A stretch of 64,000 bases of DNA from Eutrigla gurnardus (Eukaryota; Chordata; Actinopteri; Perciformes; Triglidae): positions 5,462,501 through 5,526,500 of the forward strand of contig OY741284.1 of the NCBI GenBank assembly GCA_963514095.1, in the 5' to 3' direction. Below, piece by piece: positions 48,800 through 59,429 of the stretch (positions within the stretch are counted from its first letter, which is position 1; each line of letters begins with the position of its first letter). The translations under genes and the position numbers were made by a program. The notes beneath the pieces were generated by a model. The model saw nothing but the letters and a program-made list of their open reading frames with translations. It did not search any database and was not told where the DNA came from.

Positions 48800-49320
48800 A
48801 TGGGTGAAGTTTGGAGATGGTGATGGCGGGGAGGAAGCGCCGGTGCGGGGCAGCATCCGGGGTTAATGACATGTACGCGGACACGGAGCAGCTCGCATGC
48901 GTCAGGCTCGTGACAGAGAGCGGCGGAGAAGACGAGCTCTGGGACAGTGGAGAGGCAGAGAGCGATGCGCGCTCGCCGCCGCACGGATCGCAGCCAAACG
49001 GCGCGATCCGTGCGTAATTACGCGCAGCGAGCGCCGGAACCAGAGCTCGGGAATAGGAAGGCGACCTCCTGCCTGCCCGCGCGCCGCGTCCCACCCTAAT
49101 TTTCTCCACACACACACGCGCACACAAAAACACCACCACCAACCAACCACCTATCACCACTTCTGTCTCTTATCCGCTTACCAGCCCGTTTGCAACGGCG
49201 GGGCTGTTGGAGAAACTGACCGGGCGCTTACCTTAACACGTTCCAGCTTTTCAGAGGGTCCAGGTCTGAAATTATAGAAACCATGGTCGACTGTCTGGGC
49301 AGCACCGGGAGAGGGAGGGG
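48800..49320. promoter_or_regulatory. CpG-rich island, probable promoter region
   Basis: This is the most CpG-dense stretch of the window. It contains a perfect 11-bp inverted repeat (48981-48991 with 49003-49013, 11-base loop) abutting a 12-bp palindrome GCGTAATTACGC (49012-49023). The island overlaps the candidate minus-strand first exon. A plus frame at 48811-49017 is open but unrecognised; it may be chance in CpG-rich DNA. Confidence 0.6.
49232..49284 (-). CDS. candidate 5'-terminal coding exon, unknown gene
   Basis: On the minus strand an ATG at 49284 in a good Kozak context (GACCATGG) opens 17 codons reading MVSIISDLDPLKSWNVL. It then meets a consensus splice donor, TTAAG/GTAAGC, with the last exon base at 49232 and two bases of a split codon. 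Upstream are a purine-rich leader, GA repeats and a GC box, so the context fits a first exon at a CpG-island promoter. I do not recognise the protein and 17 residues are too few for a domain call. If real, the downstream exons lie toward position 1 or outside the window. A chance ATG-plus-donor is possible. Confidence 0.3.
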
Positions 49321-49610
49321 GTGCGGCAGAAAAAGATCGAAAGAAAAAGCGGCGCAAAGGCTGTAAACTCCGTCTGCGAATGGCAGCGATTGCTCGGATG
49401 CAACCCGTCCTGGTTGTTCAGTGGGTGATGAGCGCTGTCACAGCTCGCTCTCTCTCCCCCCTCTCTCTCCCTATCTCTCTCCCTCTCTCTCTCTCTCTCC
49501 CCCCGCCCCTCCCGTTCTGTGCCTGCGCTCTGTGGACGCGTCTCCGAGCTTCCTCCGGTCCTCTCCCAGGCTGAAGCGCAGATCCGTACAGTAGAGGAGG
49601 GTAAACCCCA
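49285..49610 (-). promoter_or_regulatory. candidate core promoter and 5' leader
   Basis: Read on the minus strand, this has a GC box (plus-strand CCCCCGCCCC near 49500-49509), a GA-rich run (plus-strand CT repeats 49450-49500) and then a leader to the ATG at 49284. No TATA box is evident, in line with a CpG-island promoter. Confidence 0.35.
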
Positions 49611-50640
49611 CCTAGGAAAAGCGTTTACCCATCTTTTTTTTTAAATACACCTGGGGGAATAAAGTTTATACACCATTTTTTAGGAGCTGCCACGCTGTGG
49701 TGTTTGCACACTGCAAAAAGTGGTCCTTCCCAGCGTCTTATGTTACATTTTTCAGGCTGAACCCTCCTTTTAGGATGGATTTGTTTTTGTCAGTGGGGAG
49801 GATTTGTTTCACATCTGAGCATTTTGGAGATCACTGCAACAAAAATGTAACTTATCGTAAGAACTTTTTTGTTTTGGTTTGACCTGCAATTCAATTGTAA
49901 AAGCATAATTAATCCTTAATGAATCTGGTCCTCTCTAACAATGTTTCATTGTCCAACCACTGAACGACGCAGGCCCGGGGAGAAGTGTGCATTGCAACTG
50001 TATTGCTGGAGTCATCATCGCAGCCCTGCAGAGCAGCTCGCCCTCTCTCACTCCCCGTCACCGCTGACTTCCTGTCTGACACCACCACATCCTGTTGATA
50101 ACTGTTTTTTTGTTTTTTTTGTTAATACTTTTTCTTCCCCCCTCCCAGTAGACACGGCTGCGGACGCGTCATCCCTGACGAAGAATGACAGGGCAAAAGC
50201 CAAGTCCCACCTCTTCTGATCTCCCATGTATTTGCTCTTCGTGGGGGGGAAAAAACAAGAATAGCAAACCCAAACAGATGAGCCCCGATGGAGGAAGACG
50301 AGAATGTCAGAAGTGTGTCTGTTTCACATAATTGTCTGGGACAACAGAACAGAGTGGAACTGAAAGTCTCTGCCAAAGCAATCCGAGTTGCAGCGCAAGT
50401 GGGTTCTGGTTTTCTTTTTTTCAGAGTCATGATATTAGTCATTGTGCATGCAGTCCCAGATAACGGTCAGCGAGCAGGGAAGCGGCTGTGGCTTCATTTT
50501 AGACGTCCCTCCGTCTTGTTTTTACTGTGCATTTTTAGTTTTGCCTACTAATCCTCAAACCACGCACAATTACAGGACCGCAAATCCCCCAAATTAGGGC
50601 TGCAAGGTTTCCGACAATAACAAGCTTTGAGGTCATTTCC
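49611..50640. other. noncoding sequence
   Basis: T-rich patches at 49635 and 50107-50135 separate ordinary sequence. Open frames at 49941-50219 and 50122-50442 show no domain. Confidence 0.45.
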
Positions 50641-50646
50641 TTGCAG

Positions 50647-50701
50647 AGCGTCAAACGCCGGTTCACGTGGAAGCGAACTCCCGGAGTGGAGCGCGCTGTA
50701 G
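50647..50701 (+). other. exon-like segment between acceptor and donor signals
   Basis: CATTTCCTTGCAG (ending 50646) precedes 55 bases, and GTAAGA begins at 50702. Two of the three plus frames are open, one reading SVKRRFTWKRTPGVERAV. The signals fit a small exon, but nothing identifies a gene. Confidence 0.2.
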
Positions 50702-51294
50702 GTAAGACAACGGTAATGCAAAGCTACAGCCCAGCGCTCTCAGCATTGGCAGCCGTACTGCACCGGCTTTAAATAGACTCAATTGGACATCTGCTTCACT
50801 GAGGAGGAGGAGGAGGATGGAGAGAGTTGACAGCGTGTCTCTCCTTTTCCTCTGTCTCTATTTCCGTCCCTCGGCAGAATAGAGACACGGAGGCACATCA
50901 GAGAGATGAGCAGAGTTTAGCTGCCCTCATCACGTCGGCAGGCCTGGCGACTCGTAGTTGGTGTCGCCGCATCTGCACAGGTTATACCTACACCTGTCTG
51001 CACGCCGGAGTACGGAGGAGCTCGCTGACTGATCATCCTGCAACGTGGTTTCTCTTGCTCTAATACTTGGAGTCACCGTACATGGTGGAGCTGTGTCTTC
51101 ATTTGCTCTTTTTTTCCATTGAACAGGTCAGAGGTCAGTGACCCGAACGGCATCCTGAATCCACCTGCGTCGTTATTAGACGCTCAGCTCAACTGAAGGA
51201 CAATCGAGTGAAAAAGTACAAACACAGGACTTTTACCCAGCAGACCATGTCCTGTGTAAAACCATTAACTGACTTTTTTTTGTAGCTTATGTAC
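50702..51294. other. noncoding sequence
   Basis: Ordinary sequence with a GGA run at about 50800-50815. No gene is supported. Confidence 0.5.
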
Positions 51295-51298
51295 TTAA

Positions 51299-51701
51299 AG
51301 GTACAGTAGGTTTTCAGAGGATCTATTAGCAGTAATGGAATATAATACTCATTTCATTTGTGACCTGAGACAAAGAATCATTGTGTCTCGTTTTCTTAAA
51401 AGGGCCAAGTCATTCTCTTCACAGAGTCCGCTATGTTGGACTGGTGTTCTACAGTAGCCCAGAATGGCCAAACGGAAGTCTGGGTCTAGAGAAAGTGTTT
51501 GTATATGACCTGCTGCCACCGTCGTTCTCTGACATGGTGGTGAAACTGCAGTTCAAAACCGGACATCGAAACCAAAATAGGAAGTGAGGCAACGGGCCGC
51601 TTTACCGCAACCTTGTAAAGGGAGGAGTCAGCGGAGGGCTTCAGTCGGTCGCAATCTGCAACCTCACCGCTAGATGCTGCCAAATCATACACAGAGTCCC
51701 T
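51299..51701. mobile_element. TTAA-flanked MITE-like element (piggyBac-type)
   Basis: TTAA lies directly outside both ends (51295-51298 and 51702-51705). The ends are short imperfect inverted repeats (AGGTACAGT and, reverse-complemented, AGGGACTCT). Including the flanks, GTACTTAAAGG and CCTTTAAGTAC are exact inverses. The interior holds GATTGCGACCG-type and CATCTAGCGGTGAGG-like sequence (reverse strand) that I associate with a common fish repeat. No transposase is encoded. TTAA duplication is the hallmark of piggyBac transposition. Confidence 0.6.
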
Positions 51702-51705
51702 TTAA

Positions 51706-52858
51706 GTACTTGTAAGTAAGGTACGTAACAAGTGTTCTTTCCCCGAAGCCTAAACAAGTAGTTTTGTTTGGAGGTTAATTTTGAGCATCACGAAAAACAA
51801 TTCATGTCCCTGTACACGAAACCAATACATTGCATTTCATGACCATTTCAGGATGCCATGAGACCAGGCTAGGGGGGCAACGCATGCATTCATGAACCGG
51901 GTCCAGGAACGATTTTAATCAGCTGCCTCTGTGTGTGCACTCTGCACCGTCACCGCCTGTTAGGACGCACTGATCCCATTATTCAGCAAAGGATTAAAAA
52001 TCCTCGGACTCTTACTGGCACACACACACATGCAGGTACACATATTGACACGCATGTATTCATCATGCACAGACACAGCCACAACAATGTCAGCATGATA
52101 AACACCTTGTATCCTCCCCCCTCCCCCCTCCAGCTTCTTTATTTGACAAAATCAGGCAGATCTGAGGACAAGCCTTGAGGTTTATGTCATCATGCATATA
52201 TGATGTGCATTTCAAATCTAAAGAGAGTCAGTTTATCTTAAAACCACCCACTGAATACAGATTCCCATTTTACCTCAATCCATTTAAAAAAAAAGAGGGG
52301 GGGGGGGGGGCTGTGTTGGAGATGAGACGCAAAGAAACGAATGAGCAGAGGATAGGATGTGGATGAAATAAGTATAGGGGGATTATTTCATAAACGACAG
52401 AATTTTCTTTTCAGTGTAAGTCATTTGATCCTGTCAAATATGCCTAAAGCCATACGCCCACGTGCTCATTGTCTGAGAAATGCTCAGTTTATGAGAACCC
52501 CACCTCCCTCCCCCCTTTCAAACAATGAGCGGAGCGGCTGGCTGCTCCACATCAACCTCGGCGTTCAGCAGGAAAAAGCGGGAGAAAGGCAAAAATGAGA
52601 TTTAAATCGGGGGCGTGCAAAGTGGCGCACACACACACACACACATGCATGCGCGTGCCCAGGAGAGCGGCCCAGCGAGCGTGTTTGTTTGTTGGTCCCG
52701 CGCTGCAATCAGTGTGCTAAATTGCAGAAGGCCTTCGTTGTGCTGTGTTTACCTCCAGGACGGCCGACATAGATGCAGAACAAACACAGAGCCTCCCTCT
52801 CCCATCTGGGCATCTCTAACACCATCTCAACTAATCTCTATTTACAGCAGGGGGACCA

Positions 52859-52865
<7 letters not shown>
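51706..52865. other. noncoding sequence
   Basis: It includes A/G runs at 52287-52310 (A9 then G12), CA runs at 52020 and 52630, and CpG-bearing sequence near 52660-52770. No gene is seen. Confidence 0.5.

Positions 52866-52923
<58 letters not shown>
52866..52923. repeat. CA microsatellite
   Basis: Twenty-nine CA units. Confidence 0.98.
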
Positions 52924-52925
<2 letters not shown>

Positions 52926-53781
52926 TTTTGCATGTTCCTATTACTTTTTCATGTCATGTTTATTTTTAATTTCAAAGCTTCCGTTTGCTGAATGTCAAGT
53001 TCCTATAATCAATATTCCTGAAAAAACAAAACAATCAATGAGTATGTGTGATGTGAACGGTGTGGCTTATTGCGAAGAACAAATGGATTCATCACCAGGC
53101 AGTTCTCTTCACCTCTCCAGAGCTGTTGGTGCCTTTGTGCTCATTGTTTTGATTTTTAAATATGCTCATCATTTTTTCTGCCAGTAGTTGGCAGAAAAAA
53201 CTAAAGCTCTAAACTAGAATTGACCCTTAGCTCGGCCCCGCCCCTGCTAATGGAGCCCACATTGTTACTCACTCCACACCCTGAGGAAATATCTAATTTT
53301 TGGAAAAATAAAAACAGCAACTTCAGAGAAGAGCGGGCAGAAGGGTCTACAATATGCATTTAAAGGATATGAGCAATGAAAACAGGTAAAAAAAAAAAGA
53401 TAAAGATTGAAGCAAAAACCTACAGATCAAAGTTAACTCCACAGGTGTTGATATGAAAATGCCCAAAACCAGCCTGAAAATGAAGAGCAGCCAAACACGA
53501 GTAGAGCCAGATAGTTGTCGTAACCCGGACGGATCGCAGTTTATATCCATGTGTGTTCCTCACTTCATCCTATTAGACAATCGTGTTAAAATCTCATAAT
53601 CTGTGATTCAATTCTTGACCTGACCTTTGAAAACCAAATTCGAATCAGTTTGTTCAAGAGTCAGAGTGGAAATATGAAGAAATTCTCCTCAGGTGTTTCC
53701 ATAATCATAAAATCTAATGTCAGCCAAAGACAAACAAAGACAGTTAAAGTTAGCAACTACCAGGCGAAGAAATTTAAACAC
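52924..53781. other. noncoding sequence
   Basis: AT-rich spacer; an A10 run is at 53389-53398. Nothing is recognised. Confidence 0.5.
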
Positions 53782-53784
53782 TTA

Positions 53785-54523
53785 GGGCCCTAGTTTCGTA
53801 GACCAGGCGCAGTCAGCTCTCAGCGCACCTGCGCCACGCCGACGGGGTGTGTCCGCCTGAACTTTGCAAGTTCCGTCACTTGACAACCCGATGACAGAAG
53901 CAGGGCCGCCGCTCCCACCACGCTCATCACGCGCTGTGCGCGCGTATCATATTAATAACAATGCCGATATTATAAAAAACAGGAGAGAGAGAGGGAGATG
54001 TTTTGGTCCGAGAGGCTGAGTTTCCGTTACGCGTGCCATCCGCCTTTGATCTGACGTCAGATGTGACGGGACAATCTATATAGATTGCATTAAATATTGT
54101 TTGTTGCGAGTATTTATTGCATTTAAATGTGCCTGGAACTGTGGAAACCTGCCTGTGAGGTCTCGGTGACGTGTACGCACTGCGCGCAGTCAGCCAAACT
54201 TCCACTCCACCAGCTGTGATTCGCCTTGAATTAATGGACTTTATTTACGCCTTGCACCTTGCGCGGAGAGTAGACCAGGTTGGAGCTGGCGAGCTTTCAG
54301 CGCAGTCTCGGTGAGGCTTTTTGCCACGAAACTTCCGCTGCACCAAGCTGAATCTGTGACGCCTCCCCCTGCTCCGCCGCCACACCCATCTTGGCGCAGG
54401 AGATCCACCAAACTGCAAAACTGACCGTGCGCAAGGCTGCGCGGGTCGAAACTTGCATTACGCCAGCTCCGCCACCCTGCGCCGCCCTGCGCCGCCCTGC
54501 GCTGCGCCACGAAACTACGGCCC
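53785..54523. mobile_element. Harbinger-like MITE with TTA target duplication
   Basis: The left end is GGGCCCTAGTTTCGT; the right end reverse-complemented is GGGCCGTAGTTTCGT (14 of 15). TTA flanks both sides (53782-53784 and 54524-54526), matching the TWA target duplications of PIF/Harbinger elements. At 739 bp without a transposase it is nonautonomous. The interior is rich in CTGCGCC/GGCGCAG motifs, including a short tandem of CCCTGCGCCG near 54476-54500. Confidence 0.8.
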
Positions 54524-54674
54524 TTAATAGCTAAGATGCCACATATTTCCCTCCAGAGTTGGCAGCATGTATTATTGCTGCTGAGGCATCCACTCATGCT
54601 GCTTCGTCATTTAGCATGTGTATGTGACACATTCACGTCGCATTATGGGCAACTGATGTAGCATAAATATCATG

Positions 54675-55139
54675 GTAGTCCACACAGGGAGCGAGTGGAT
54701 GTGTTCCACACAGGGAGGGAGTGGCAGTAGTCAACACAGGGAGAGTGGAGGTAGTCCACACAGGGAGGGAGTGGAGGTAGTCCACACAGGGAGAGTGGAG
54801 GTAGTCCACACAGGGAGGGAGTGGAGGTAGTCCACACAGGGAGGGAGTGGACGTGGTCCACACAGGGAGGGAGTGGAGGTAGTCCACACAGGGAGAGTGG
54901 AGGTTGTCCACACAGGGAGGGATTGGAGGTAGTCCACACAGGGAGGGAGTGGATGTAGTCCACACAGGGAGAGTGGAGGTAGTCCACACAGGGAGGGAGT
55001 GGACGTGGTCCACACAGGGAGGGAGTGGATGTAGTCCACACAGGGAGGGAGTGGATGTAGTCCACACAGGGAGGGAGTGGACGTGGTCCACAAAGGGAGG
55101 GAGTGGATGAAGTCCACACAGGGAGGAATTGGAGGTGGA
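54675..55139. repeat. 26-bp minisatellite, 18 copies
   Basis: Eighteen tandem units of about 26 bp (GTCCACACAGGGAGGGAGTGG plus a variable GAGGTA, GATGTA or GACGTG) occur here. Four units are 24-bp variants lacking two bases (CAGGGAGAGTGG). Because 26 is not a multiple of three and no unit contains a minus-strand stop, all three minus frames stay open and encode nearly the same 26-residue Pro/Cys-rich periodic peptide. I treat those frames as non-genic. Confidence 0.97.
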
Positions 55140-55914
55140 CTGGACAAACACACATACCACTTTCATGCAGGAGGCTGCCGTTCACGTCCCATACAAAACC
55201 AAAAGTAAAGTTTCTTTTCCCGAGACCTAAAACCAACCTAAACCCAAATTCCTGTGAAGACAAGATTTATTCTGAAAAGACACCATGCATGTGAAGAGTG
55301 TATTGACGCAAAAGTGACACTATAGGGGAAGGTAGAAGTTCTTAGTTTGAAGCTTTGGTGGACAGACCAAGTCGTGATATGACACATTGGAGTGAGAACG
55401 TGAGTCATGCAAAAGAGAAAAGGATTAACTACAGTTTTTATGTGATGTTGCCTATTGTCTTGTATCTAAAGATGTCCACGTCAAGTAAAAGTTAAGGTCT
55501 ATTTTTTTCAGAAAATGGATACGGCTCTAAACGTCATTCCTGAATGTGTCAAATGATCACAATTCTCAGCCAAAGCTGGCACTACTGCCTGTGTATATAT
55601 CTCTCTCCCTCTCTCTCTCTTCTCTTCTTGGGGGGTTGACAAATGATATGCTCAGAGCGAGTGCAAAGGAAAAGGAGAGAGGAAGCGAAAGCACTTGGCA
55701 GAGCAGCGTCCGGGCGAATCAGGCAGGGAGAAAATGTGGAGAATGAGCGATTGAACTGGTGTGGGAGAGCGAGTGGGTGAGGGAGAGAGAGAGAGGGAAA
55801 GAAAAGAGGAAGAAGAGGTGGAGGAGGAGGAGGTGGAGGATATATTTAGAGCTGCTCCTAATCAACTTCTCCGTCAGTTTGTGTCTGTGGGGGCGACGGG
55901 GAGAGTGAGGGAGA

Positions 55915-55945
<31 letters not shown>

Positions 55946-56754
55946 CCACGCAAGTTCAACACTAAAAATCAATATGCAGCCCACTCGCTCACTGGAGGCA
56001 GCGGCGAAAGAGGAAGAGAGAGAGCGATGGGGGGGAGAGGAGGAACGCCAGGATGAGGCAGAGACGGATGAGACTTACGAGAGCGAAGGAAAAGTGTTTT
56101 GTGTCGTCTCGTCACTGTAGTTGCGAGTGTAAGATAGAAACACATGGAGGTATAAAAATCACATGATCATTTACTTTAAAGGCTAGTTTTCAAGCTTTTT
56201 CTCATGCTTTACGTACTGGAGGGAATACTAAAACAATAAAAACATAATCTCTGTGAAGTGAAGCAAACAGGCTTCAGCAGTCTCAGTTAGCCACGTCCAA
56301 AAGTTCCCAAAGAGCGTCTATCTGCTGAGCTGTGGCGGAGGGATACGTCGTCGTAGTCAGTCGTTGCTGGGATACAACACTGGCAAAAAAAGCATCGCAC
56401 AACTGCCAGGATGAAGATACCCACACTTATTTGACTAACTGAAGACTGCTGAAGCCTCACACCAGCTTTGGCTGGACTTCAGAGTGCCCAGAATGAGGAC
56501 TGGAGATCATGAACCTCATTTACCTCGGAGGATTTGTATTGGAGGAATTATTAAAGTAACCGAAAACTCTCTACAGGCACATGCAGCATTACGGCAACAC
56601 ATCCAAACCTCCCCACTGGAATTCAATATATTTTTTCTGCCAAATCATAAATATCTGCTCCATAAATGTGCTTTCCTAAAGGGTGGATCCATTCATTTTG
56701 TGTTTAAAGTGAACTTCTCACCCTATACTGCAGTGAAATGTACTTAAGGGTGTG
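55140..56754. other. noncoding sequence with purine-rich tract
   Basis: The part at 55765-55950 is purine-rich and ends in a GA run (55919-55944). The rest is AT-leaning spacer. Open frames in the purine tract reflect composition. Confidence 0.5.
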
Positions 56755-57030
56755 TCAGTACGTGGTGACATCACCGCTGGGTCTGGTAACAAATGTTGTA
56801 TTTCATATTCTTTGCTTTCATTCAAAGACTACATAAGAAGTGGATAAAAAAGTTCCCATCTTACATAATACATCAAGTGAATAGAGGATCATTTTCTCAT
56901 AGACTTCCATCAAATCAGACTTCTTTTAGCAACCGGAGGTATCGCCCCCTCATGGCCAGTAGAGTGAATGCAAGTTTAGCGCATTTCACAATTGGCTTCA
57001 CTTTTCAGAAACGAAGGTTAGCGCCTCGTT
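56755..57030 (+). mobile_element. repeat family A, copy 3 (deleted)
   Basis: It starts GTGTCAGTACGTGGTGACATC and resumes at ATCAAGTGAATAG, TTTTCTCATAGACTTCCAT, AATCAGACTTCTTTT, TCGCCCCCTCATGGCCAGTA and ATTGGCTTCACTTTTCAG. The middle of the element is missing. Confidence 0.75.
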
Positions 57031-57864
57031 TCATTGCAGGAATCAAAATCCCCTCGTCTTTGGTTGTTAACACAGATCTCTACTTGCCATTCGGCCAATC
57101 AAATCATTACATTTAAAATGATACACCTAAAACCTCACAGGCTCGAAGGCTAAAGTATTTCTGATGAACTTTGTTTTACTCCTCTCAAGAAAAAGTATCA
57201 CTTTGAGAGGATTTTTGGCTGGAAACAAGGGATGGACTTTAAATCGCTGCTCACTTTCTGGGTTCAACAACATTTTTTTAAAGTGGCATCTCATTGGACC
57301 GTCCACATAAATCCTTGCATATGTGTGTGTGTGGTGTGTGTGTGTGTGGATATTGATAGGTCTGACTTAAGGTCAATACTGTGTGGGTTATAATGAAGCC
57401 GAGATGCAGGAATGATAGCAACAAGACCATTTAATAGCGTAGGAGGCGGAGGCGGGTTAGAGCTCATATATACAGTAGCCTCTTTTTAGAACAACCAACG
57501 TTTCGCTTCGACCCCCTCCCCTCCCCCCCTCCCTACATCTCTCATTAGCTGATGATCGATCCCCTCCCCACGTTGCCCACACAGAGAGAAAACGCAATTA
57601 GAGCATTGACCAACGATTGTGTGAACTGGTGCTCGATAGGTAATCATCACCTGAGAGAGGCGGGAGGTGGGTTTTGCAGGGGAATGCAGGCGGGCAAAAA
57701 AGGGTGAGCAGGTGAGTTTGGGGTGAGGGAATGTGGAGGACAAACTGTGAGTTAGCTGAGGCGAGAATGTGAGAGTAGAAGGAGAGGAAAAACAAACAAA
57801 AAAATGGTTAACAGAAGATACGAAGGCCATTTCATGAGGAGGGTCACGTGGGCTTTAAATGGAT
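57031..57864. other. noncoding sequence
   Basis: A short GT run is at 57321-57348, and the plus strand is purine-rich at 57650-57790. No gene is supported. Confidence 0.5.
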
Positions 57865-57872
57865 GTCATAGC

Positions 57873-59421
57873 CAGTGTTGGGAGTAACGCGTTACAAAAG
57901 TAATGCATTACTGTAATGCATTACGTTTTGCTGTAACGCGGTACTGTAAGGCATTACAAAAAAAAACTGGTAATATTTTACTCGGTACAAATCTCAGTAA
58001 CGCGCGTTACAATGCATTTTAAACCCGAAATCAATTGACTCTACATTCGCGATCGCGAGATGGGCATACACTCCACTTTTGGAAAAGTGTGAAAGCCGGT
58101 CCGTGTAACTACACTATGTTAATTAGGCGCTGTTGTTAGCAGGCTCCATGAGCTGGACACCGACTCACGGAGCGGCTCCCGGTCGGTCAGAGCGCAGCCG
58201 ACCTGGCACACCGAGGATCAACAGCTGAGGGGCGGCGGCGAGGAGGCGGAGGCTCCGATTCTCCCCGTCGGTTTTGGACCGCTTTTATGTCCGCGTCATA
58301 ACGCTTTAGGTGCGAGTTTAAAACAGTAGGTTTACTTCAAAACGCGAGCGTCAGACGCTGTCAGAGCGTTAATGAACAGTGTTTTAGAGCTCCCCCTAAA
58401 TGTCTCAGGTAGGCTTTCAGGTAATTTCACAGCATAACACAACGCCTTCAAGGTCATTAAAAAAGACTTACGGACAATCTGGAATGAAAATGGCACTGTT
58501 ATTTCATCCCCGAATCCCATTCATGAACACAATATCTAATATCAGTTAACGAGTCGTTTTCCGTTTTTAAAACCAATAACGGGATACGAGTCATTTTCCC
58601 TTTTTCGTTCATTTTGAAGCGAAAAACATCACATCCTGCTGTGTAATGAGCTGCATTGAACACAAGAAGATCTAAAAAATCCATATTTCCTTTTATTTTG
58701 GCGAAAAGTAATGCAAAAGTAATGTAAAAGTAGTGTAATGCCTTAAGGCTGAGTTATGCTTCCGCGTCGACGCAACGCAAGGGGGCTTGCGGACCCCTTG
58801 CGTCCTTGCGGACCCCCCTTACGTCCAACGCAAGGGCCTGACGTGTGCCTCCCAAAAATCCTAGACGCGCATCGAGGCGACGCAACACCAACGCAACACC
58901 AACGCAGCGGCATTGGCAGTGATTGGTCCGCTAACTACATCCGCTGGAGACCGCTATCCGGTTTCCACTCATAAACACCGCCATTTAAACTTTTAAAAGG
59001 CTACTTTTATTGTTTGCACCTCGTTTTATTGTTTGCACCTTCTCGCTTTTGCACAAAGAAATAAAACACCAAGTTCTGAAAAATTGTGGACGTTTAAAGC
59101 CGGAAAGTAAACAAATACGCTATAACGAGGCTAACGACGATATACGCCAAGAGTCTCGGTCGGTCGGTCAGTCTTTACAAAAAACATAGCGCCCTTTACC
59201 GGTGTGGCATTGAATAGCATTTCGACACGTAAACCCAATGCAGAACCATCACGGTCTCCAAGCAACTGCGTGGCCGTTGCGTGGCCGTTGCGCGATCACT
59301 ACGCGGAAGCATAATCAGGGCTTTACAATTCAAAGACAGTAATATTGTAATGTAACTAATTACTTTGAAATGACAGTAACAAGTAATGCATTACGCTTTT
59401 GAAGTAACTTGCCCAACACTG
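57873..59421. mobile_element. hAT-like MITE with perfect 8-bp target duplication, interrupted by a second element
   Basis: The ends are perfect 10-bp inverted repeats, CAGTGTTGGG (57873-57882) and CCCAACACTG (59412-59421). GTCATAGC flanks both ends (57865-57872 and 59422-59429), an exact 8-bp target duplication as expected for hAT transposition. Subterminal TAATGCATTA motifs recur at 57901, 57914 and 59384. No transposase is encoded. The element is split by the Harbinger-like insertion at 58746-59322, so its own length is about 970 bp. Confidence 0.9.
58746..59322. mobile_element. Harbinger-like MITE nested inside the hAT-like MITE
   Basis: The left end AGGCTGAGTTATGCTTCCGC and the right end (reverse complement AGCCCTGATTATGCTTCCGC) are inverted repeats with a few mismatches near the tip. 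TTA flanks both sides (58743-58745 and 59323-59325), the target duplication expected for PIF/Harbinger. It is 577 bp long. The interior carries ACGCAACGC-type direct repeats on the left and GTGGCCGTTGC repeats on the right. The short open frame at its left end is not a transposase. Confidence 0.9.
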
Positions 59422-59429
59422 GTCATAGC

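Noticed and set aside
48811..49017. Plus-strand open frame in the CpG island
   Set aside because: CpG-rich DNA is stop-poor. There is no recognisable domain and the frame ends without a donor; it is retained only as an alternative in the island entry.
54675..55139. CRISPR-like array of 26-bp repeats
   Set aside because: The repeats are directly tandem with no spacers, and the window is vertebrate-like.
54633..55263. Three overlapping minus-strand Pro/Cys-rich proteins
   Set aside because: All three frames of the 26-bp minisatellite are open and encode the same periodic peptide, as expected from a stop-free non-triplet unit rather than from a gene.
55761..56120. Glu/Arg-rich plus-strand frame
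   Set aside because: It is a translation of a purine-rich tract with GA repeats.
58756..58974. 72-residue frame near the left end of the nested MITE
   Set aside because: It lies within the terminal region of a nonautonomous element and lacks any transposase motif.
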